Below are positions 32,866 to 39,460 of a stretch of DNA of 41,497 nucleotides, one piece after another. Every line of letters starts with the position of its first letter. Within the stretch, counting starts at the first letter, position 1. The translations under genes and the position numbers were made by a program. This DNA is from a virus: the IMG/VR virus record IMGVR_UViG_3300023284_000411, positions 1 through 41,497 of that record; one strand, written 5' to 3'. The notes under the pieces were generated by a model. The model was not told the DNA's origin and did no database searches. It saw only the letters and a program-made list of their open reading frames with translations.

Positions 32866-33471
32866 ATGAAAGTAATATGTTTAAGAGGTAAAAATTACAA
32901 TTGGAAATCATTTGAGTACACCTCTATTAAAGACTTATCAAGTGAGCTTATAGAAAGAAGTATAAGCATAGGAGACCGTGCCTGCATAGGAGACGATGCC
33001 TTCATAGGAGACTATGCCTTCATAGGAAACGATGCCTCCATAGGAGACCGTGCCTCCATAGGAAACCATGCCTTCATAGGATACCGTGCCTCCATAGGAA
33101 ACCATGCCTTCATAGGATACCGTGCCTCCATAGGAAACGATGCCTCCATAGGAAACCATGCCTTCATAGGATACCGTGCCTCCATAGGAGACCGTGCCTC
33201 CATAGGAGACCATGCCTTCATAAGATACCGTGCCTTCATAGGAAACTGTGAAAATATAGTAACAGGATTCTATTTATCAGGATCTAAACACACAATTAGC
33301 TATGTAGGTTCTGGTAAAATATCTATAGGATGTCACTGTAAGTCAATATCTACCTTCAAAAAGGTGTATAAAAAGCTAGGAAAAAAAGAAGGTTATTCAG
33401 ACAATGAGATTAAAGAATATTACTCCTATATAAAACTAGCAGAACAGTTTTATAAAAACCTACAGTCATGA
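32866..33471 (+). CDS. Left-handed beta-helix (hexapeptide repeat) protein
   Basis: 201 residues. Residues 34-129 are sixteen perfect-register hexapeptides of the form S/F-I-G-x-x-A, the signature of a left-handed parallel beta-helix of about five coils. The C-terminal 70 residues contain SYVGSGKISIGCH and a helical GYSDNEIKEYYSYIK tail. Hexapeptide proteins are often trimeric acyltransferases, but no catalytic His is evident, so enzymatic function is unproven. It has its own promoter and the leader motif. The last four bases overlap the next gene. Confidence 0.75.
   Translation: MKVICLRGKNYNWKSFEYTSIKDLSSELIERSISIGDRACIGDDAFIGDYAFIGNDASIGDRASIGNHAFIGYRASIGNHAFIGYRASIGNDASIGNHAFIGYRASIGDRASIGDHAFIRYRAFIGNCENIVTGFYLSGSKHTISYVGSGKISIGCHCKSISTFKKVYKKLGKKEGYSDNEIKEYYSYIKLAEQFYKNLQS
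32965..33252 (+). repeat. Sixteen tandem 18-bp units
   Basis: The sequence coding the hexapeptides repeats every 18 bases (core ATAGGA-A/G-AC then GCCTCC or GCCTTC). High DNA identity between units makes length change by slippage likely. Confidence 0.95.
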
Positions 33472-33662
33472 AAACTAATAAGTTGACAGAATGTCCTCAA
33501 TGCCAGGCTATTTGGGGATTTGACGAAATACAATTCCAAGAATGCGATGCATGCGAATACCAAGCATTGCAAGACGATGAAGATCCCAACGATCTAATAC
33601 CACCAGACCTTTCTGAACAAGGAAATTCGTTTGGAACAGGAGTAGGTTTAAAGTGGGATTAA
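33468..33662 (+). CDS. Small zinc-ribbon protein (64 aa)
   Basis: 64 residues with CPQC (9-12) and CDAC (27-30), a standard zinc-ribbon spacing, then an acidic, Pro-rich tail. It overlaps the hexapeptide gene by four bases (ATGA). Function unknown. Confidence 0.6.
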   Translation: MKTNKLTECPQCQAIWGFDEIQFQECDACEYQALQDDEDPNDLIPPDLSEQGNSFGTGVGLKWD

Positions 33663-33752
33663 CGTTGAACTAAAATGAGTTTTATCGATATTGAATACTT
33701 CATGAATCGACAATACAAATAAGATTATTGTAACATTAAAAACAAAAAAAGG

Positions 33753-34091
33753 ATGGTAGAAATTAAAAGAAAGGAGTTCATTAATCACGACGTGTACTCG
33801 GTTTTACACGGACAGTTGAAGGAAAACCACAAAGTACCTGACTACGCTATTGAGTTATTTAGCCAAAACAAGAACGTCAATGACTTTTGGCAGCAATCTA
33901 AGCATTTTGCCTTTATAAAAGCTAAGAGCCCATTGTATATGCATTATATCGTAATATCCAGGGTTAAAGATCAGCACATCATAACAAACATAGTTTCTAT
34001 ATCGATATACGATAATCAAGCTGAGTATGAAATTGCTAGGGTTGGTACCTTACAAAGTGCCAGATACTCAGACATAACAGAAGCGGCTTAG
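33753..34091 (+). CDS. Unknown small protein (112 aa)
   Basis: 112 residues: basic start (MVEIKRKEFINHDVYSVLHG), helix with YAIELFSQNKNVNDFWQQS, and strands MHYIVISRVKD and ITNIVSISIYD. An alpha/beta domain of unknown function. Palindrome h lies 40 bases downstream. Confidence 0.6.
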   Translation: MVEIKRKEFINHDVYSVLHGQLKENHKVPDYAIELFSQNKNVNDFWQQSKHFAFIKAKSPLYMHYIVISRVKDQHIITNIVSISIYDNQAEYEIARVGTLQSARYSDITEAA

Positions 34092-34128
34092 TAACAGTAG
34101 CTAATTATGGATGTGTTAAATCATGAGA

Positions 34129-34183
34129 CATAACGTGGTTTGTATCATCCGTTTTTTCAATGGATTGATACATAATGTTATCT
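34129..34183 (+). repeat. attC-like imperfect palindrome h
   Basis: AAC (34132-34134) and GTT (34177-34179, GTTATC). TGTATCATCC (34141-34150) pairs with GGATTGATACA (34162-34172) with a single extrahelical T. Loop GTTTTTTCAAT, the same as in palindrome g despite unrelated stems. Confidence 0.7.
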
Positions 34184-34236
34184 TCTGGTTTCTTTTTTAG
34201 GGAGGCAATTTTTATTAAATAAATAAGACAAAAGAC

Positions 34237-34267
34237 TTGCATATATAAGACTAATGTCTTATCTTTA
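34237..34267 (+). promoter_or_regulatory. Promoter with operator palindrome (TTG-N20-TATCTTTA)
   Basis: TTG at 34237-34239 and TATCTTTA at 34260-34267, spacer 20. The spacer contains TAAGAC-TAAT-GTCTTA (34246-34261), a perfect inverted repeat touching the -7 element, a likely repressor site. It drives the small-gene run starting at 34295. Confidence 0.65.
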
Positions 34268-34294
34268 CTTCATAATCAATTAAACAATACGAAG

Positions 34295-34495
34295 ATGAAA
34301 GGATTAGCAGACAAAATCAACAAACTAACAGGAATGCCAACGGTAACAGTTTCACAGAAAGAATTAGCTGGCGAAATGAGGTTTGTAATAACTGTAAACG
34401 GAAAAGTGACAGTCAAGCTGGATGAGGATAATTGTATATCATTTTTGGACGGATTTTATTCTTGCTTAATGATGAACGAAAATATTAAATTTTAG
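34295..34495 (+). CDS. Unknown small protein (66 aa)
   Basis: 66 residues: helix MKGLADKINKLTG, strands TVTVSQKELAGEMRFVITVNG and KVTVKLDEDN, then FLDGFYSCLM. First gene behind the operator-type promoter. No family recognised. Confidence 0.6.
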   Translation: MKGLADKINKLTGMPTVTVSQKELAGEMRFVITVNGKVTVKLDEDNCISFLDGFYSCLMMNENIKF

Positions 34496-34499
34496 AGCA

Positions 34500-34697
34500 A
34501 TGGTAGAAGATAAAAAAATAAGATACAGGGAGTTTATTATTGAAAAAACATGGATTTCGAGTACTCACACAGAGTGGGTCTTTTATAGTGAAAATTCAGG
34601 GGGTGAAACTTCCGCAACAGGGATAGACCTAAATGATATTATTGACGAAATTGATGAGATGATCATAGTGGCTAAAGCGGATGGGATAGTACTATGA
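34500..34697 (+). CDS. Unknown small protein (65 aa)
   Basis: 65 residues: YREFIIEKTWISSTHTEWVFY strands, then an acidic Ile/Asp-rich helix (DLNDIIDEIDEMI). Starts four bases after the previous stop and overlaps the next ATG by four bases. No family recognised. Confidence 0.55.
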   Translation: MVEDKKIRYREFIIEKTWISSTHTEWVFYSENSGGETSATGIDLNDIIDEIDEMIIVAKADGIVL

Positions 34698-34882
34698 TCC
34701 ATAAAGCATACAACAAAACCGAAATAGCGGAACTCTACTATAAAAAACTAGGTCGATTCACAACGAGGGATCAGGCAAAAAAGAACTTTTCTTTATTAAA
34801 ACATCCAGACGCCAAGCTGATAGCAGAAATATTGGATGAAGTACATAAGGAGGCTAAACAGCTTATACGCACAGGCGGGTAG
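34694..34882 (+). CDS. Small DNA-binding-like protein (62 aa)
   Basis: 62 residues, helical: YNKTEIAELYYKKLGRFT then RDQAKKNFSLLKHPDAKLIAEIL, reminiscent of a short helix-turn-helix but without a clear match. It overlaps the preceding gene by four bases. Confidence 0.5.
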   Translation: MIHKAYNKTEIAELYYKKLGRFTTRDQAKKNFSLLKHPDAKLIAEILDEVHKEAKQLIRTGG

Positions 34883-34931
34883 GCAAAAGAAACCATCTGT
34901 ACGGAGAATTAACAACTAAAATTATATTGAA

Positions 34932-35138
34932 ATGGATATTTACGAAAAAAAAGGAACAGAAGTAAAATACACTGGTAAAGGTGGTTATGATCACCATAAG
35001 GAACACGCAGACAAACACCTAACTGTGGGGGGAATATATACAGTAGATCATACAGAAGTGGGAAGATGGCACACTGATGTTTATTTGATTGAGGTAAAAA
35101 ATGAGGGGTTCAACTCTGTCCATTTTGAGCAATTGTAG
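34932..35138 (+). CDS. Cassette-type small SH3-like protein (68 aa)
   Basis: 68 residues: Gly/His-rich start (GTEVKYTGKGGYDHHKEHAD), then strands HLTVGGIYTVDHTEVG, DVYLIEVKNEG and VHFEQL, a small beta-barrel-like layout. Function unknown. Its stop lies ten bases before the AAC of palindrome i. Confidence 0.6.
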   Translation: MDIYEKKGTEVKYTGKGGYDHHKEHADKHLTVGGIYTVDHTEVGRWHTDVYLIEVKNEGFNSVHFEQL

Positions 35139-35145
35139 TATAGCT

Positions 35146-35198
35146 GCTAACATCGGCATAATCGCTGTGGGTAGCATTGCGAATTATAGAGTATTATG
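35146..35198 (+). repeat. attC-like imperfect palindrome i
   Basis: AAC (35149-35151) ten bases after the stop; the right end reads ATT (35193-35195) instead of GTT. ATAATCGC (35158-35165) pairs with GCGAATTAT (35179-35187) with one extrahelical A. A TGATGC-GTTTTAAT-GCATCA hairpin follows at 35197-35216. Confidence 0.6.
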
Positions 35199-35239
35199 AT
35201 GCGTTTTAATGCATCAAATTTTAAACTTTAAGAACTAAA

Positions 35240-35428
35240 ATGGTAGGATATTTAGAAACTCCGAGTGGAGAATCAATAAAAATTGAAGGTGAAGTAGCCA
35301 AATATATAGAACAAATTCAACAAGAAAACAGTGAATTGAGAAGAGAACGATCCAAACTAAAACTAGAATTAATATTTGGTACAACTAAACATAAAAAAAA
35401 ATGGTGGCACTCACTGATACCTCAATAA
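35240..35428 (+). CDS. Small coiled-coil protein (62 aa)
   Basis: 62 residues: strand GYLETPSGESIKIEG, then a Gln/Glu/Lys/Arg-rich coiled coil (about 20-45) and a Trp-containing end. No family recognised. The next gene starts inside its 3' end. Confidence 0.5.
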   Translation: MVGYLETPSGESIKIEGEVAKYIEQIQQENSELRRERSKLKLELIFGTTKHKKKWWHSLIPQ

Positions 35429-35607
35429 TGCAATTTGGAAAGTACAAAGGTGAAAAATTGGCTAACGTGCCGGATTACTGGTTGAAAGAGTTTTGGGGTG
35501 AAAACGTCACTGCATTTCAATTCGAATCCGGGAAACGCTTAATGCGGACAGACAAGGTAGAAATAATGGAGTATATTGAGGACAATTTTGATGAAAAAGA
35601 ACTATAG
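35401..35607 (+). CDS. DUF3820-like protein
   Basis: 68 residues. MQFGKYKGEKLANVPDYWLK near residue 10 is the hallmark of the DUF3820 family (F-G-K-Y-K-G-x-x-L-x-x-x-P-x-x-Y), often fused to exonucleases in phages; here it is free-standing. The start could be the ATG at 35401 or the later one at 35428. Confidence 0.65.
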   Translation: MVALTDTSIMQFGKYKGEKLANVPDYWLKEFWGENVTAFQFESGKRLMRTDKVEIMEYIEDNFDEKEL

Positions 35608-35628
35608 AATTAAATTTAACTAAAGGTT

Positions 35629-35832
35629 ATGAAAGTACCAATTTCGAAAAAAGAAGCACAGGAGTTATTTAAAAAAAGTGTAAATGTTACAATGGTAACA
35701 TTAAATATCAGTAGAAAGCAAGCTGAAAAGAGAACTAGGGCATTACTCGATAGCGGGATATTGGACAATGGGAATCCAAATAATCCTGATTCTCAAAAAT
35801 TGATTGATAAATTTATGACAACACCAATTTAG
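35629..35832 (+). CDS. Unknown small protein (67 aa)
   Basis: 67 residues: basic helix with ISKKEAQELFKKSV, NISRKQAEKRTRALLDSG, then an Asn/Pro-rich linker. The repeated Lys/Arg helices suggest nucleic-acid contact, unproven. Confidence 0.5.
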   Translation: MKVPISKKEAQELFKKSVNVTMVTLNISRKQAEKRTRALLDSGILDNGNPNNPDSQKLIDKFMTTPI

Positions 35833-35838
35833 AAGACT

Positions 35839-36138
35839 ATGACAGAGTTAAATTTCATAACACCTCAATCAATGTTCCTAGTGCATACTCCATTTATGAC
35901 TGAAGCCGTGGGAGTTAAAGTCCATTGGAAAATAGTATTAGATGTTAGGGACACTCACATTGAGCATAGATATACTCAAGTCGATAAGATTGAAGGAAAT
36001 CTAGTGAGTACTGAAGAGGGTAACGATGAATGCCTTGACATATCAAATATTGATATAATCAATGAAATGGATCCATCAGCCATTGGTATTCAGCAAGTAA
36101 TAATTGATGACGAAAACACTGCTTATGTTCAAGGATAG
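35839..36138 (+). CDS. Unknown small protein (99 aa)
   Basis: 99 residues: FITPQSMFLVHTPFMTEAVG, strands VHWKIVLDVRDTHIEHRYTQ, acidic end with IIDDENTAYVQG. Beta-rich; no family recognised. The following membrane-peptide gene overlaps its 3' end by 14 bases. Confidence 0.55.
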   Translation: MTELNFITPQSMFLVHTPFMTEAVGVKVHWKIVLDVRDTHIEHRYTQVDKIEGNLVSTEEGNDECLDISNIDIINEMDPSAIGIQQVIIDDENTAYVQG

Positions 36139-36253
36139 GAATGATTTTGGTATTGTGTTATTACATTCACTGATGTGGATATTGATATGGACTGCAGGAT
36201 TCTTATCCTCGATGTATATTTTTCACTTAATTATAAAGTTCTTATCAAACTAA
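36125..36253 (+). CDS. Single-span membrane peptide (42 aa)
   Basis: 42 residues: polar start (MFKDRNDFG) followed by about 30 hydrophobic residues (LLHSLMWILIWTAGFL, MYIFHLIIKFL). Overlaps the preceding gene by 14 bases and is followed by a second membrane peptide. Function unknown. Confidence 0.5.
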   Translation: MFKDRNDFGIVLLHSLMWILIWTAGFLSSMYIFHLIIKFLSN

Positions 36254-36259
36254 ACTAAA

Positions 36260-36406
36260 ATGAGAGATGAACCATTGAAAGATGATTTTGGGCCTCGCCC
36301 ATTCATAAAAGCTAAAACAAAATTGATTATAAAATTTCTTATCCTGGGTTTCGGATTTGGATCAACAATAACTTATTTAATATTATACTATTATGGAACG
36401 AGCTGA
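36260..36406 (+). CDS. Single-span membrane peptide (48 aa)
   Basis: 48 residues: a charged cytoplasmic-type start (MRDEPLKDDFGPRP) and one hydrophobic span (LIIKFLILGFGFGSTITYLI). The acyl carrier protein gene starts 13 bases before its stop, so the pair is translationally coupled. Confidence 0.55.
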   Translation: MRDEPLKDDFGPRPFIKAKTKLIIKFLILGFGFGSTITYLILYYYGTS

Positions 36407-36629
36407 AATAGCAATGAAAACAAAAAAAATCATTTGTGAAATACTCGATGAGAGTCCCATTAAATTAAATTCCCGTTTCAAGGAAGATCTTGATGGTGAC
36501 TCATTAGATAAACTCGATGTAGTTATGGAATGCGAAAAAGAATTTAACATATCAATTGAGGACAAATTGTTGGATCACGAATTGAACACCGTTGAAGATT
36601 TTGTCAATGTAATTGAATCGAAACTCTGA
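36393..36629 (+). CDS. Acyl carrier protein
   Basis: 78 residues, the normal ACP length. DLDGDSLDKLDVVMECEKEF contains the D-S-L phosphopantetheine attachment site (Ser37); helix II follows, and TVEDFVNVIE forms helix IV. The carrier holds acyl groups on a 4'-phosphopantetheine arm added by the host transferase. No fatty-acid or polyketide enzyme is visible nearby. The start at 36393 overlaps the upstream membrane-peptide gene. Confidence 0.85.
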   Translation: MERAEIAMKTKKIICEILDESPIKLNSRFKEDLDGDSLDKLDVVMECEKEFNISIEDKLLDHELNTVEDFVNVIESKL

Positions 36630-36632
36630 GCA

Positions 36633-36713
36633 ATGGAATTATTAATTGGAATAATATGTGGAGCATCAATTGTTTGGATTGTACAATATTTGAGTAAAAG
36701 ATTGGGCCTTTAA
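36633..36713 (+). CDS. Single-span membrane peptide (26 aa)
   Basis: 26 residues, almost entirely one hydrophobic span (LLIGIICGASIVWIVQYL) with a basic end. It starts three bases after the ACP stop. Very short, so existence is tentative, though the spacing favours it. Confidence 0.4.
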   Translation: MELLIGIICGASIVWIVQYLSKRLGL

Positions 36714-36752
36714 TTATATGTATTCTGGTCAGTAGCACTCGGCAATTTACTT

Positions 36753-36784
36753 ATTGATATTCAATTTAATAATCGTTATCTTTA
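36753..36784 (+). promoter_or_regulatory. Promoter with palindrome (TTG-N20-TATCTTTA)
   Basis: TTG at 36754-36756 and TATCTTTA at 36777-36784, spacer 20. ATTGA-TAT-TCAAT (36753-36765) overlaps the -33 element and is a candidate operator. Transcription would start only a few bases before the ATG at 36796, giving a near-leaderless mRNA. Confidence 0.6.
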
Positions 36785-36795
36785 AACAAACAAAC

Positions 36796-37095
36796 ATGAA
36801 AATCCTTGACAAACTCGCTCAAGTACTAAGCGTACTTTATTACATAGCAATGGTATCAATTCCGGTAGTGCTATACTTCTACTCACTACAATTAGTAGCA
36901 TATGCATTTTTTTTAGTCATCGCAAACATGATGGTCTTGCAATTCAAGTTGGCCAAATTATCCAGAACGAATCAAAACATAGTTGGAAATCAAGTCAGTC
37001 TGACTGAAGGAGTAAACGCTATGAATCAAGGCCGTAATATTAGGCTGAAAATAAAAAAACAACGATCATTTAACACAGGTCCTAAGAATAAATGA
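36796..37095 (+). CDS. Two-span membrane protein (99 aa)
   Basis: 99 residues from the ATG at 36796; a 14-residue upstream extension would lie inside the promoter and is rejected. Hydrophobic segments near 12-27 and 30-47, then a basic, Asn/Gln-rich cytoplasmic tail. No family recognised. It overlaps the next ATG by four bases. Confidence 0.6.
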   Translation: MKILDKLAQVLSVLYYIAMVSIPVVLYFYSLQLVAYAFFLVIANMMVLQFKLAKLSRTNQNIVGNQVSLTEGVNAMNQGRNIRLKIKKQRSFNTGPKNK

Positions 37096-37280
37096 AACTC
37101 TTGCAACGATATTGTTCAGATTGCGACAAGGTGACTGATCAGGAGATTGTCAAGATCCAGGAGTCCAGAATCTACAGTCTAAAAGGCTATGCATGTAGAT
37201 CATGTAAAACCATAATAGATGAGATTCCGGAGACAATAGAGGAAATTCAAAAGAGAGTAGACCAAGAGCAAAAATTATGA
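37092..37280 (+). CDS. Small zinc-ribbon protein (62 aa)
   Basis: 62 residues with CSDC (8-11) and CRSC near 35, a ribbon spacing, and an acidic helical tail. Its last codons contain the ACCAAGAGCA motif that precedes the next ATG, showing the motif can sit within coding sequence. Confidence 0.6.
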   Translation: MKLLQRYCSDCDKVTDQEIVKIQESRIYSLKGYACRSCKTIIDEIPETIEEIQKRVDQEQKL

Positions 37281-37645
37281 AAACCGAAGAAATAATTTTA
37301 TTTACATTCCAAACTATAGGATCATCCGTTGAATTTCGTCCTACGGTTACGCTACAAGGAAGTGAGGAGCTTGAAGGCAAAGACACTAAGAAACTGTATG
37401 ACTTGATGAATCAAATCAAGTTAGAATGCTTGAATTTAAAGGTACATTTTGAATCAAAAGTGTACACGGTAAAAACGGGACCTATCGAGTTATCTGATTG
37501 GGAAATTGTTGGCCCTGATAATATTGTCCTCGCACGAGGCAGGGCATACAAATCAAGAGACGGCAGTATAAAACCAGCTTTCATTCATCATGAGGGAGAC
37601 AGAAAAATATACTATGCACCAAGAGGTGATCAATTTCAAGGATAA
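37277..37645 (+). CDS. Unknown protein (122 aa)
   Basis: 122 residues, beta-rich: IILFTFQTIGSSVEFRPTVTL, LKVHFESKVYTVKTGPIELS, a GRAYKSRDGSIKPAFI hairpin. No family recognised. Overlaps the zinc-ribbon gene by four bases; leader motif ACCAAGAGCA at 37261-37270. Confidence 0.55.
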   Translation: MKTEEIILFTFQTIGSSVEFRPTVTLQGSEELEGKDTKKLYDLMNQIKLECLNLKVHFESKVYTVKTGPIELSDWEIVGPDNIVLARGRAYKSRDGSIKPAFIHHEGDRKIYYAPRGDQFQG

Positions 37646-37678
37646 TGGAAAAGAACTAAAACAAATCAAGAGCAAATT

Positions 37679-37897
37679 ATGAAAAAGAAGAAATTCACAA
37701 TTACATTCATAGAAGAGGAGACAACGAGACACATAATTGTCAAAGCTCTGACATGTACTGAAGCAATATCAACAGCAGCTATCTTGTGTGCTGAGAAATC
37801 GAAAAATCCAGCAATCACATCAGAATACTTGTTGAGAGAGTGTGTAATCAAAGTGCTACCGGAAGGGTGGCAAGAGAAACAATTTATCAAGGTATAA
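37679..37897 (+). CDS. Unknown small protein (72 aa)
   Basis: 72 residues: MKKKKFTITFIEEETTRHII strand start, an Ala/Thr/Cys-rich helix (CTEAISTAAILCAEKSK) and a C-terminal VIKVLPEGW strand. Preceded by AATCAAGAGCAAATT. No family recognised. Confidence 0.55.
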   Translation: MKKKKFTITFIEEETTRHIIVKALTCTEAISTAAILCAEKSKNPAITSEYLLRECVIKVLPEGWQEKQFIKV

Positions 37898-37910
37898 TCA
37901 AGAGCGAAAT

Positions 37911-38318
37911 ATGATACTATCATTCAAACAGAAATTTGTTGATCTAATCAAATCAGGGTCAAAGATTCACACCATCAGAGAAGACAAGATGAACAGATGG
38001 CGTGCTAAAATATCAATAGAGCATGCCACCGGAGTAAGGACAAAGAACTATAATCAATTCCATTCCGGAACATGCCAGTCAATACAATTCATTCGCATTA
38101 GATGGATTGACGCAATAGTCTCCGTTGATATCGGGAACAAAAAGGATGAAATGAGATTGATTTATTACTCAAATCCATCAGATAACAGAGAGTTTGGAGT
38201 AATGGAAATGAAATGCCTCTCTCTAAATGACGGGTTCGAGTCAATAGATGATTTCTTCAAGTGGTTTGACAAGGACTTTAAAGGAAAGATCATTCATTGG
38301 ACAAATCATAAATATTGA
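37911..38318 (+). CDS. ASCH-like domain protein
   Basis: 135 residues. The start (MILSFKQKFVDLIKSGSKIHTIREDK) and the following WRAKISIEHATGVRTKNY and CQSIQFIRI strands match the PUA-like ASCH fold common in Bacteroidota phages, proposed to bind RNA or modified bases. The C-terminal half has LNDGFESIDDFFKWFDKDF, also seen at ASCH ends. Leader AATCAAGAGCGAAAT. The biological role is unknown. Confidence 0.65.
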   Translation: MILSFKQKFVDLIKSGSKIHTIREDKMNRWRAKISIEHATGVRTKNYNQFHSGTCQSIQFIRIRWIDAIVSVDIGNKKDEMRLIYYSNPSDNREFGVMEMKCLSLNDGFESIDDFFKWFDKDFKGKIIHWTNHKY

Positions 38319-38321
38319 ATC

Positions 38322-38738
38322 ATGAAAGGAAAATTCGATAACATATCAAAAGGAGAGTGGGAAACCATAACATGGTTGTCAGATGAAGAAGATCTTGATA
38401 GTCAAAATTATCAAGTTGCAATAAAAGACAAACCAAATGGGAGTTTTCAAGATACTCTTATTTCAGAATGTATGACTGGTTGTGTTCCTCAAGATGAAGA
38501 AAAGACTAATGCTGAATTCATAACCTTTGCAGGAAACCTAGCCCAGAAAATAAATCTTGAGGCTGTAGAGGATGTTGTAGAGGCTTTGAAAAGGGTATTG
38601 GATCTTGCTGATTTATGGGCGCCAAATTATTCAGACGAACGAATACACGAAACGGACATCTCTGAATTTGTTGCATTATCTGAGATGAAACGAAAAACCA
38701 AACAAGCCCTTAAATCAATAGAGAAAGAACAACATTAA
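38322..38738 (+). CDS. Unknown protein (138 aa)
   Basis: 138 residues, acidic, with a helical middle (AEFITFAGNLAQKINLEAVEDVVEALKRV in two halves) and a Lys-rich C-terminal helix. No family recognised. It starts three bases after the ASCH-like gene. Confidence 0.55.
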   Translation: MKGKFDNISKGEWETITWLSDEEDLDSQNYQVAIKDKPNGSFQDTLISECMTGCVPQDEEKTNAEFITFAGNLAQKINLEAVEDVVEALKRVLDLADLWAPNYSDERIHETDISEFVALSEMKRKTKQALKSIEKEQH

Positions 38739-38755
38739 ACCTTAATCACACGATA

Positions 38756-38911
38756 ATGAAAGCTAATTATATGCAACGCAGGAAGCCAATTTCAAAATTA
38801 AATCTTATGAATAGAACATTGCAAAATAGATTTGTTCAGGAAGGTAAAATAAACTCTTTTCACATCATGAGTTTTTTCAATGAGTTATGTAAATCTATAA
38901 CACGATCATGA
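38756..38911 (+). CDS. Very small basic protein (51 aa)
   Basis: 51 residues, basic (MQRRKPISKLNLMNR, NRFVQEGK). Its stop overlaps the next ATG by four bases. The DNA around 38869-38882 contains a GTTTTTTCAAT stretch like the palindrome loops, but the flanks pair poorly. Confidence 0.45.
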   Translation: MKANYMQRRKPISKLNLMNRTLQNRFVQEGKINSFHIMSFFNELCKSITRS

Positions 38912-39102
38912 AATATAAAGCACTGATTAATATAGTACTGGAAGACGGATATGTAGATAAATCTTTTGTAATAAAAGCAGGTCAGGAATTTACAATCACA
39001 GAAGTAGTTTGTTGGAAAGGTGATTTAACCTACATCCAAGGAGAACAGGGAAATATGTCTATTGATTGTCTCAAGTTCTGTGAAAAAGTAGAGAATGAGT
39101 GA
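38908..39102 (+). CDS. Unknown small protein (64 aa)
   Basis: 64 residues, beta-rich: ALINIVLEDGYVDKSFVIKAGQEFTITEVV read as paired strands, then GDLTYIQGEQGNMSI. An SH3-like barrel is possible. No family recognised. Confidence 0.55.
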   Translation: MKYKALINIVLEDGYVDKSFVIKAGQEFTITEVVCWKGDLTYIQGEQGNMSIDCLKFCEKVENE

Positions 39103-39154
39103 AAGAGCCAAAATAGAAGTTCACAATATAATGAATTAGGTAAATGGATTGTAG

Positions 39155-39427
39155 ATGATGAATGAAACAAAAATGTATAGATTAGAAGCCCGTGTTTCTG
39201 ATCGTGACAAAAAACTAATTGAAAAAGCTGTTTTATATAGTGGTTTCAAAAGTGTTTCGGAATTTATTATTACCTCTTCGGTAAAGAGGGCAAAGGAGAT
39301 TATTCAGGAACAAGAAGAGTTTTTGATTTCTAAGCGCGACGCGGAAATATTCTTTGATGCTATAATAAATCCTGATTCAGCTAATGAAACTCTAACAAAG
39401 GCTTTTGAAGAACATGAAAATATCTAG
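39155..39427 (+). CDS. DUF1778 (TacA-type) antitoxin, unpaired
   Basis: 90 residues. RLEARVSDRDKKLIEKAVLY is the ribbon-helix-helix start of DUF1778 antitoxins; SVSEFIITSSVKRAKEII and FLISKRDAEIFFDAIINP complete the family pattern, including the C-terminal toxin-binding part. Known partners are GNAT acetyltransferase toxins encoded directly downstream; here the next genes are a 42-residue basic protein and a 70-residue acidic one, neither GNAT-like. The start may be the second ATG at 39158. Confidence 0.75.
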   Translation: MMNETKMYRLEARVSDRDKKLIEKAVLYSGFKSVSEFIITSSVKRAKEIIQEQEEFLISKRDAEIFFDAIINPDSANETLTKAFEEHENI

Positions 39428-39460
39428 ATCAAATTCATATTTAAGAAGAAACACACAATT

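Noticed and set aside
32938-33239. Two overlapping reverse-strand frames made of regular repeats across the hexapeptide gene
   Set aside because: They are mirror frames of the 18-bp tandem repeat; periodic DNA keeps several frames open. The + strand frame has a promoter, leader motif and a sensible protein fold.
32961-33252. CRISPR array
   Set aside because: The only short-period repeat in the window has no spacers and is in frame with a protein-coding hexapeptide repeat; no cas genes are seen.
38865-38890. GTTTTTTCAAT loop inside the 38756 gene as a palindrome of the same family
   Set aside because: The flanks pair at only about half of positions and the segment is coding; likely chance or strongly degraded.
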